Below, one piece after another: positions 1-5,278 of a DNA stretch of 7,452 nucleotides. The number at the start of each line of letters is the position of its first letter. Positions within the stretch are counted from its first letter, which is position 1. Source of the DNA: Methanomassiliicoccaceae archaeon UBA537 (lineage in GTDB: Archaea > Thermoplasmatota > Thermoplasmata > Methanomassiliicoccales > Methanomethylophilaceae); assembly GCA_002504495.1 (NCBI GenBank), contig DATC01000003.1:594-8045 (forward strand), in the 5' to 3' direction. The notes beneath the pieces were generated by a model. That model searched no databases. It was given only the letters and a program-made list of their open reading frames with translations, and had not been told where the DNA came from. Both the position numbers and the translations under genes were made by a program.

Positions 1-437
1 ACGCCGATGTGAACAAGGCAGTGAAGAGGTTCGACCAGGTCCTCGCCGCGCAGGCCAACGCCAAGCGCATCGTCTACCTGGGGAAGGAGGAGATCCCCTC
101 CGCCGGATCCATGGAGCCCGTCCCCTTCGACGAAGGAACCCTGTTCATCGACTTCACGGTCACCCCGGAGATCGAGGCGGAAGGCTACGCCAGAGAGGTC
201 ATCAGGAGGATCCAGCAGATGCGCAAGGACCTGAAGCTCAACGTCGAGCAGTTCGTCGACTGCGAGATCCAGGCCGAGCCCCGCCTCTCCGGACTCCTCG
301 CGACGTGGAGCGAGCACATCTCGTCCGAGGTCAGGGCCAAGACGCTCTCCTTCGTGGAGAACGCCTCCGGCTCCGAGGTCAAGGAGTGGGAGTTCACCGG
401 CCAGAAGGTCGTCATCGGGATCACCCCGATCCAGTGA
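1..437 (+). CDS. ileS: Isoleucyl-tRNA synthetase, C-terminal fragment
   Basis: This is the 3' end of a gene that enters from the left edge. The frame is open from base 3 (A-D-V-N-K...), so the GTG at base 9 is an internal valine, not a start. The visible 144 residues match the C-terminal region of archaeal/eukaryal-type IleRS. The most telling part is the block EAEGYAREVIRRIQQMRKD with the following L-K-L-N-V-E, the anticodon-binding-side helix of this family, followed by the terminal alpha/beta subdomain. The enzyme attaches isoleucine to tRNA-Ile in the cytoplasm using ATP; its catalytic HIGH and KMSKS motifs lie outside the window. It ends in TGA and faces the next gene convergently, with 86 bp between the two stops. 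Family assignment is from recognised sequence; the archaeal type is inferred from the tail. Confidence 0.9.
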   Translation, partial: ADVNKAVKRFDQVLAAQANAKRIVYLGKEEIPSAGSMEPVPFDEGTLFIDFTVTPEIEAEGYAREVIRRIQQMRKDLKLNVEQFVDCEIQAEPRLSGLLATWSEHISSEVRAKTLSFVENASGSEVKEWEFTGQKVVIGITPIQ

Positions 438-441
438 AACC

Positions 442-459
442 GAGGGGGTCCGCCCCCTC
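442..459 (+). terminator. GC hairpin just after ileS stop
   Basis: A perfect 7-bp inverted repeat, GAGGGGG / CCCCCTC with a TCCG loop, begins five bases after the ileS stop codon. It sits between two convergent genes, which suits a transcript-end structure. No clean T-run follows, only a pyrimidine-rich stretch (about 465-480), so a terminator or 3'-end stabilising role is inferred. Because it is symmetric it could also act on the opposite strand, but there it lies 65 bp past the stop of the AlbA_2 gene. Confidence 0.55.
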
Positions 460-523
460 ATCAAATCCTGTCCTATTCCTCTGCACGGGACCCGCGGATG
501 ATGTCGCGGCATCCTGACGTTCT

Positions 524-1936
524 TCATCCGGATGATTCCGGCCCGCTCTCGGAATGCGATCGCTTCAGCAACCCTTTCCCAGTTTCCGTTGTACGGTACC
601 TCTGGTTTTTGCTGCTGACCGCATCCGGCACGGTGCGCTCGACGAGTCCGCGCTCTATGAGAGGCTTGACCTTCCGGGTAGCGATATTGGCGGAAGCGAG
701 GCCCAGGAACCCGGCGATCTCGCGGGACGACCTCCCTTTCGGATTGTCCAAGAATCTCAGAAGAGTCGTCGTACCGTTCTCGATAGCAGCGGGAATGTTC
801 GAATCATCATCTTCAGGACCGTAGTTGATGTTCTTCAGAATGACTGCGAACGATTGATGACTGACCTTGAACGTCGGAACCTTGTCAGGATACTCTCTGT
901 ATCCGTCCATGATACGCTGTATTCCGCGTCCCCAACCCTCCACGAAACCTGCCAAGAAGAATACGTTGGCCAAACTCGGATTGACAGGCACGGATTCATG
1001 ATCCTCCATCAGGTTCTCCTGCGTCCAATTGTACGGTATGCCTCCATTATCCGCGATTCTGATCCTGTCCTCCCATATGCGGATCTGGATCGGGATGCCG
1101 GAACCGTATTCGTTATGCATGATGGCATTCAGAATGGCCTCTCTCAGACTCTTCTCGGGGAATGGAGCGGTCTCGACCATGTTCAGACCCTGGTACGAGA
1201 TCTTCTTCTTGGAATACTTGACGTTGATGAGTTCGCAAAGACGATCCGGCATGAATATCAGAGGGCCGCGGAGATAGTCCTGGAAGAGGATCTCGGGACT
1301 GTCCGTACCCTCGAACATCCCGACCTTCACAGAAGAACCGAGAATGATATCCTCCGGCTCCGGATGGAACAGAAGTATGGCCGCACGGGTAAGGGCGCCT
1401 TCTCTCGTGATGAGCTTCAACTTCATCAGAAGGTCCCTGTCCGGCACATCGAGGCTTTCATCGCTGATAGCCCCCTTCACCTTCGCCCTATTACGGAAAT
1501 ACTTGATGGCGTTTCCGTCAAGACAAGAGATGTCCAAACCGCTGATCGGCATCTCCGACCAGGAGATGTTGAGTCTCCTGGAAACCAGCATATCGTACTC
1601 TCTGCCGGTTGCAGCATGGGTGGTGTTGCCTGTGCGGATATAGAACTTCCCGTCGAGATCGACAGGAACAGAGGATCTTTGGACGGTTATAGTGATGACG
1701 TTTGTGGCTTCATCGACATCCACGGTTGGATAGATGGATAGCTTGTTGGCGATGGTATCCGTTATAGACTTCATATCAGCCTTGGGATTCTTGACACCCA
1801 CGACGGTGCCGTCATCCTCGACACCGACCTTCATGACACCTCCTTCGCTGTTGGCAAAACCGCAGATCTGCCTCAGGAACTTCTCATCCCATTGCCTCTT
1901 CCACTCGATATTCTGCCTTTCCAATGAATCACCCAC
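524..1936 (-). CDS. AlbA_2 (Schlafen-like) / GHKL ATPase / winged-helix predicted regulator
   Basis: A 470-residue protein of the COG2865 type (often named 'ATP-dependent DNA helicase RecG-related' or 'putative DNA-binding protein'). Residues about 3-125 form the AlbA_2 domain: S-L-E-R-Q-N-I-E-W-K, then ICGFANSEGGVMKVGVEDDG, then the FYIRTGNTTHAAT block. Residues about 260-370 carry the GHKL/HATPase_c_4 features: REAILNAIMHNEY (265-277, N-box-like), IRIADNGGIP (292-301) and N-P-S-L-A-N followed by G-W-G-R-G-I (318-340). Residues about 388-455 look like a winged helix with an S-S-R-E-I-A recognition segment, followed by a polar Ser/Glu tail. It is probably a cytoplasmic nucleotide- and DNA-binding regulator; target unknown. 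The start is GTG, with an in-frame TAA upstream and no clear Shine-Dalgarno; the AlbA_2 domain begins right at this start, which supports it. The TTG four codons downstream is an alternative. The stop is TGA. Confidence 0.88.
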   Translation of the reverse strand: MGDSLERQNIEWKRQWDEKFLRQICGFANSEGGVMKVGVEDDGTVVGVKNPKADMKSITDTIANKLSIYPTVDVDEATNVITITVQRSSVPVDLDGKFYIRTGNTTHAATGREYDMLVSRRLNISWSEMPISGLDISCLDGNAIKYFRNRAKVKGAISDESLDVPDRDLLMKLKLITREGALTRAAILLFHPEPEDIILGSSVKVGMFEGTDSPEILFQDYLRGPLIFMPDRLCELINVKYSKKKISYQGLNMVETAPFPEKSLREAILNAIMHNEYGSGIPIQIRIWEDRIRIADNGGIPYNWTQENLMEDHESVPVNPSLANVFFLAGFVEGWGRGIQRIMDGYREYPDKVPTFKVSHQSFAVILKNINYGPEDDDSNIPAAIENGTTTLLRFLDNPKGRSSREIAGFLGLASANIATRKVKPLIERGLVERTVPDAVSSKNQRYRTTETGKGLLKRSHSESGPESSG

Positions 1937-2016
1937 AGCAATCAGATGGAAAAGACCGGGTTGTTCTTATGATTGTTGAAAGGATTCCGTTAGGGGATCG
2001 AGGTTCTGCCTAGCTG

Positions 2017-2022
2017 TATATA
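2017..2022 (-). promoter_or_regulatory. TATA-like box for the AlbA_2/GHKL gene
   Basis: On the minus strand the sequence CACCTATATACAG lies about 81-86 bp upstream of the GTG start. With archaeal spacing the transcript would begin near 1993, giving a leader of roughly 55 nt. The hexamer TATATA is self-complementary, so direction is set only by the downstream gene. No upstream BRE or mapped start is available; this is inference. Confidence 0.4.
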
Positions 2023-2055
2023 GGTGCAACACACCATCTGATGATTCTCCTCATC

Positions 2056-2202
2056 ATCTACATGACATGTAGAGGATGTGTAGAGGATGTGTAGAGGATG
2101 TGTAGAGGATGTGTAGAGGATGTGTAGAGGATGTGTAGAGGATGTGTAGAGGATGGTGGATGATGACCATCATAGACGGTCCAACAATCCTGTCATGTAG
2201 AT
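2056..2202. repeat. 12-bp perfect inverted arms enclosing the tandem array
   Basis: ATCTACATGACA at 2056-2067 is the exact reverse complement of TGTCATGTAGAT at 2191-2202. The arms are 123 bp apart and enclose the 11-bp tandem array. The right arm lies inside the end of the ATPase 1 coding region, where it encodes I-Y-M-T; the left arm is intergenic. The left arm also pairs with the start of the array: TCTACATG-A-CATGTAGA at 2057-2073 is a near-continuous palindrome. This could be a leftover of an inverted duplication of the gene end, or a cruciform-prone site. Confidence 0.6.
2068..2155. repeat. Tandem repeat: eight perfect copies of an 11-bp unit
   Basis: The unit TGTAGAGGATG occurs eight times with no mismatch or spacer, starting at 2068, 2079, 2090, 2101, 2112, 2123, 2134 and 2145; the following GTGGATGATG is a degenerate trailing part. 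The unit length is not a multiple of three, and the array lies between the ATPase 1 stop and the AlbA_2 gene's upstream region, so it is not coding. Eleven base pairs is about one helical turn, so all copies face the same side of DNA. It may be a slippage-prone minisatellite, or an array of protein-binding sites upstream of the AlbA_2 gene; the sequence does not decide. Confidence 0.95.
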
Positions 2203-3522
2203 CGGAAGATAGACGACCCCATCCTCCTCTTTCAGGTTCTTCCCGGAAATCACGATCCCGCGATCCACATCGTTGCCGTGCTTCCCGATGAATGCATCCA
2301 AGGATGCATGGCTGGATACGGAGGAGGATTTGACCTCTATCGGACAGACCTTCTTCCCCGAAGGGATGACGAAATCGATCTCGTACCTGTGTTTGGAATC
2401 CTTCTTGGGGAACGTGTGGTAGAACAGCTCGTATCCTGCCGCCTTCAGACCCTGTGCCACCGCGTTCTCGTACACGTAACCGAGGTTGGCAGGGAGTCTT
2501 CCCCTCACCAGGCATCTGTAGATCGTATTGTCGGAGAACTCCCTGTCATAGAAGCATAGCGTGACGAACAGTCCCGTATCCTCAAGGAACAGCTTGAAGA
2601 ACTCCGGGTCCTGCGTCATCGGAAGCCCCACGCGCGGATCGTCCACGTGCATGCTCGGTTGAACTGTCTGGGAATCGACCATCTCCAGGATGCGTCTGAT
2701 CTGCGACCTCATGGCCTTCCCCTTGATTCTGAAACGCATGCTCTGGCGGGATAGCTCGGAAGGAATAGATCTGAAGTAGGTCCCAAGGGAACCTGTGGGA
2801 TCGATCTTGTGGAAATCATCGATGTAGAGGCCTATGATGCCCCTTTTGATCCTATCGATCTCCTGATAGCTCCCTCCTTCGACGAACGATTCGACCGCCT
2901 GAGGCATCCCGCCTACTGCTAGATACTCGTTGTAGCGAACCATCATCGCATGATGCAGAGAATCGGGCAACGGCATTCTCCTATCCAACTCCTGCTCCAG
3001 CAACCTATAGGTGCGATTGCCGCAAGCCCAAAGGAACTCCTCGAAATCCAGCGGATGCAGCTTCAGCTTCTCCTCCTCGCTCGGTATCCTGATATCCTTC
3101 ACATTCCTCCTGATCGATATCAGCGACCCGGTCTCGATGTAATCGTATCTGCCGTCCTTGACCAGCGCTCTTATAGACTCCCTAGCCCTCGGGAACTTCT
3201 GGACCTCATCGAACACTATCGCGGTGTTGCGTTCTTCGAATTCCACTCCTGTCTGGAGCTGGAGCCCTCTCAGAAGGCGATCGATATCGCTCAGATCGCT
3301 GAACAACGCGTTGATATCCCTGTTCTCTTCCGAAAAGTCGATGAGAACGTACGAGCCGTACTCGTTGCGGGCGAATTCCTCAGCCAACGTGGACTTCCCC
3401 ACACGCCTGGCCCCCTCGATGAGCATCGCGGTACGACCCCTGGATCTCTCTTTCCATTCCTTCAGAGCAGCATACGCCTTCCTTTCGAACAACGGTGCTT
3501 TATCGGGAGAGGCTCCAGTCAT
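2170..3522 (-). CDS. AAA_14/DUF4143 ATPase 1
   Basis: A 450-residue predicted AAA+ ATPase of the COG1373 type. Walker A is GARRVGKST (37-45), Walker B is AIVFDEVQ (101-108), and a sensor-like ETGSLIS follows at 130-136. The block HPLDFEEFLWA (156-166) and GGMPQAV (204-210) are family signatures. The C-terminal DUF4143 part (about 230-450) contains YEIDFVIPSG (380-389) followed by IEVKSS (395-400), matching the D...E-x-K pattern of a PD-(D/E)XK nuclease-like fold. Length is normal and nothing is truncated. The molecular role of the family is unknown. The protein is likely soluble, with no signal peptide or membrane segment seen. The ATG start has a GAGGG ribosome binding site four bases upstream; the stop is TGA. 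It shares DGRYDYI, HP-x-DFEEFLWA and GGMPQAV with ATPase 3 but is clearly diverged, so the two are distant paralogues, not a recent duplication. Confidence 0.92.
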   Translation of the reverse strand: MTGASPDKAPLFERKAYAALKEWKERSRGRTAMLIEGARRVGKSTLAEEFARNEYGSYVLIDFSEENRDINALFSDLSDIDRLLRGLQLQTGVEFEERNTAIVFDEVQKFPRARESIRALVKDGRYDYIETGSLISIRRNVKDIRIPSEEEKLKLHPLDFEEFLWACGNRTYRLLEQELDRRMPLPDSLHHAMMVRYNEYLAVGGMPQAVESFVEGGSYQEIDRIKRGIIGLYIDDFHKIDPTGSLGTYFRSIPSELSRQSMRFRIKGKAMRSQIRRILEMVDSQTVQPSMHVDDPRVGLPMTQDPEFFKLFLEDTGLFVTLCFYDREFSDNTIYRCLVRGRLPANLGYVYENAVAQGLKAAGYELFYHTFPKKDSKHRYEIDFVIPSGKKVCPIEVKSSSVSSHASLDAFIGKHGNDVDRGIVISGKNLKEEDGVVYLPIYMTGLLDRL

Positions 3523-3526
3523 TATT

Positions 3527-3531
3527 CCCTC
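3527..3531 (-). promoter_or_regulatory. Shine-Dalgarno site of ATPase 1
   Basis: On the minus strand GAGGG lies four bases before the ATG of ATPase 1 (AGAGGGAATAATG). It is the only strong ribosome binding site seen before any complete gene here, and it fixes the start codon. Confidence 0.7.
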
Positions 3532-3580
3532 TATTCCATAAGGATTATTTCTTCATTTTCCCTGAGTTTCAAAATCAGAT

Positions 3581-3588
3581 CATATAGG
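3581..3588 (-). promoter_or_regulatory. TATA-like box for ATPase 1
   Basis: The minus strand reads CCTATATGATC here, about 60 bp upstream of the ATPase 1 start. Normal archaeal spacing would put the transcript start near 3557, leaving a leader of about 35 nt that includes the GAGGG site. The stretch 3533-3600 is clearly more AT-rich than the flanking sequence, as expected for a promoter. Assignment is by position and composition only. Confidence 0.45.
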
Positions 3589-3600
3589 AATTCCCTTGAT

Positions 3601-3818
3601 TCTCCAGACGGGAGTGGGTGTTCACACCGGGTTCCCGAAGAACGGGATAAAGCGTTCGCCGAGCGATGAGGCCGTACGAATGCGCGACAGCGAAGCGAAC
3701 GCGGCATCTGTCTCGAAAGAGGCGAGCCGAAGTCTGTTTCCCCAAACGGCAGTTCACCCCGCATAACGACTTTCGGACACATCGAGGGAAGGGCGCTTCT
3801 CGCGGTTTAGGTACAGTT
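3601..3818. other. Hairpin-rich intergenic stretch, no convincing gene
   Basis: This stretch between the ATPase 1 promoter and the ATPase 2 stop has no recognisable protein; the short open frames across it (83 and 60 codons on the minus strand, 107 on the plus) are Arg-rich and match no family I know. It is dense in short inverted repeats: GGTGT/ACACC (3617-3628), TCCCG/CGGGA (3633-3647), GCGTTCGC (3652-3659) pairing with GCGAACGC (3695-3702), GTCTC-GAAA-GAGGC (3710-3723, a GNRA-type loop) and GTTT-CCCC-AAAC (3736-3747), inside GCCG/CGGC (3726-3750). It could be a structured RNA, a dispersed repeat element or the decayed remains of one. No tRNA T-loop consensus was found. Strand is undetermined. 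Confidence 0.4.
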
Positions 3819-5048
3819 TTAACCCTTTTGCGATTTGTTCGCCAGCAGGTCCACCACGTTCACGATCCGTATCCCGTCCACGTTGTCGTACGGATACCTG
3901 TCCATCGTCACGACATGCTTCGGGTAATTGTCCCCCACCGCCCTCAGCGGTGCCAGCTCCCTCTTCATCGTCTCCGGATCGGTCACTGACACGGACACCT
4001 GGAAGTACATGGGGTTCCGATCGGCATCATACGACACGAAGTCGATCTCCCTCCCATCGACGTTCATCACGCACGCGTTCCCGTACCTGTACATGAGCTC
4101 CATGAACACCACGTTCTCCAGCACCCCGTCCAGATCCCGGTCGTCGTATCCGATCGCCACGCTCCTCATGCCCAGGTCGTTGGCGTAGAACTTGTCCGAC
4201 GTGACCAGGTACTCCTTGGTCTTGGAATCCCTCCTCCTGGTATGATGGAACAGCTTCGCATCGCAGAGAGCGTCGATGTACGACTCCACCGATTCCGCCG
4301 ACGCCTTCGTCCTCCTGCTGACCAGATATCCCGATGCGTTCCTCACCGACGTCCTGTTCCCGATGTTCTTCATGAGGAACCTCGTCAGGTTCGTCACCGT
4401 CGCCGGGTTCCTGATCCTGTTCCTCTGTATCACATCCTTCACGAACACCGTGTCGTAGATTCCGGATATGAGCATCGAGACGAGATCCCTCCTGACACCG
4501 GACATGAGCACCGTCCCGGGCAGCCCTCCCCAGCGGATGTACTCGGAGAACTTCCCCTCGAGGGTGTCATCCGGCCCGTACCGTTCCCTGAATATCAGGA
4601 ACTCCTCGAACGACAGCGGCAGGACATCGATCTCCACGTAGCGGCCCGACAATCTCGTGGAGAGCTCCATGGAGAGCATGTTGGAGTTTGATCCCGTTAT
4701 GTACACGTCCGCGCCGCGTTCAAAGAACGTCTCAACCGCGCATTCCCATCCGTCCACGTCCTGGACCTCGTCCAAGAAGATGTACTTCCCCCCGGACGGA
4801 ATGAAATGCTCCCTCACAGCGTCGATCAGTTGCCTGTGATCGAATACATCGGAATCGAACCCGTCGCCCAGCTTCAGAAGCAACGTGTCCCCTTCCGGGA
4901 CTCCTGACGCGACGATCTCATCGCGGAACATCTCCATCATCGTGGACTTGCCGCAGCGGCGCATACCGGTTATGACCTTTATGACGGGACGATCGCGGAA
5001 TCCCCTCAGTATCTCCAGGTAGTGTTCGCGCGGGATGTAGTCGGACAT
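3819..5048 (-). CDS. AAA_14/DUF4143 ATPase 2 (short subfamily)
   Basis: A 409-residue predicted AAA+ ATPase. Walker A is GMRRCGKST (28-36) and Walker B is KYIFLDEVQ (88-96), followed by ITGSNS (117-122), LPLSFEEFL (143-151) and WGGLPG (173-178). The DUF4143 part has REIDFV (333-338) and then YFQVSVS (348-354). So the E-I-D motif is present, but the E-V-K seen in ATPases 1 and 3 is replaced by Q-V-S; this is the style of another DUF4143 subfamily and may mean the nuclease-like site is altered or inactive. The protein looks complete. The ATG start is the most upstream one possible: an in-frame TGA lies two codons before it. No Shine-Dalgarno is visible. The stop is TAA. It is divergent from ATPase 3 across a 230-bp AT-rich region. 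Role unknown; likely cytoplasmic. Confidence 0.92.
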   Translation of the reverse strand: MSDYIPREHYLEILRGFRDRPVIKVITGMRRCGKSTMMEMFRDEIVASGVPEGDTLLLKLGDGFDSDVFDHRQLIDAVREHFIPSGGKYIFLDEVQDVDGWECAVETFFERGADVYITGSNSNMLSMELSTRLSGRYVEIDVLPLSFEEFLIFRERYGPDDTLEGKFSEYIRWGGLPGTVLMSGVRRDLVSMLISGIYDTVFVKDVIQRNRIRNPATVTNLTRFLMKNIGNRTSVRNASGYLVSRRTKASAESVESYIDALCDAKLFHHTRRRDSKTKEYLVTSDKFYANDLGMRSVAIGYDDRDLDGVLENVVFMELMYRYGNACVMNVDGREIDFVSYDADRNPMYFQVSVSVTDPETMKRELAPLRAVGDNYPKHVVTMDRYPYDNVDGIRIVNVVDLLANKSQKG

Positions 5049-5050
5049 AT

Positions 5051-5103
5051 TTCATGTTATAACCTGTATGGTATTTGAATCAACTCAGAAAGTTCATGTT
5101 ATA
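5051..5103 (-). repeat. 11-bp direct repeats in the ATPase 2 promoter
   Basis: TTCATGTTATA occurs at 5051-5061 and again at 5093-5103, a spacing of 42 bp (about four helical turns). On the minus strand each copy reads TATAACATGAA. The distal copy contains GGTATAAC (5098-5105), a plausible TATA box about 50 bp upstream of the ATPase 2 start. The proximal copy is too near the start codon to serve as a TATA box. The pair could be an operator for autoregulation; this is inferred. Confidence 0.5.
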
Positions 5104-5176
5104 CCAGTGACTTTTTCCGGAAGATCCTGCAGATATGCACAAAACCTCTATTCAATGATTAACTATAGAATGAAGT

Positions 5177-5241
5177 TCAATATTTGTTGTTTTGATTTGC
5201 AAACAATGTCAATAATTATTGATTCATTCAACAAACATTGA
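5177..5241. repeat. Imperfect inverted repeat around a palindrome in the divergent promoter
   Basis: TCAATATTTGTTG (5177-5189) and CAACAAACATTGA (5229-5241) are reverse complements with one mismatch in 13. Between them lies a perfect 14-bp palindrome, TCAATAATTATTGA (5209-5222). The motif TTGATT also recurs at 5192, 5219, 5238 and 5248. This AT-rich block lies just upstream of ATPase 3 and overlaps its probable TATA region, so it could be a regulator-binding site. AT-rich sequence makes chance symmetry more likely, which limits confidence. Confidence 0.45.
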
Positions 5242-5248
5242 TTTAAAT
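5241..5248 (+). promoter_or_regulatory. TATA-like box for ATPase 3
   Basis: The sequence ATTTAAAT lies 31-38 bp before the ATG at 5279. With archaeal spacing the transcript would start about 5270-5273, right at or just before the start codon, so the mRNA would be leaderless or nearly so. This fits the lack of any Shine-Dalgarno sequence before the gene. Confidence 0.5.
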
Positions 5249-5278
5249 TGATTAATAGCATTACGATAATCGGTGTGC

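Noticed and set aside
554..1741. Long plus-strand open frame of 395 codons
   Set aside because: It is antisense to the AlbA_2/GHKL gene, whose domains are clear; its translation shows no family motifs.
2068..2155. CRISPR array
   Set aside because: The units are only 11 bp and directly abutting, with no spacers and no cas genes nearby.
2056..2202. Insertion sequence with terminal inverted repeats
   Set aside because: Only about 120 bp between the arms, no transposase, and the right arm is within a gene end; no target-site duplication was seen.
2054..2515. Minus-strand frame encoding a repeated H-P-L-H-I-L-Y-T-S-S-T peptide
   Set aside because: The peptide repeat is just the translation of the 11-bp DNA repeat, and the rest is out of frame with ATPase 1.
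3601..3760. tRNA gene
   Set aside because: GGGTTCCCG resembles part of a T arm, but no T-loop consensus, D arm or acceptor stem pairing could be placed.
3531..3782. Minus-strand 83-codon frame just upstream of ATPase 1
   Set aside because: No recognisable family or ribosome binding site, and it would run through the ATPase 1 promoter; more likely chance in a hairpin-rich spacer.
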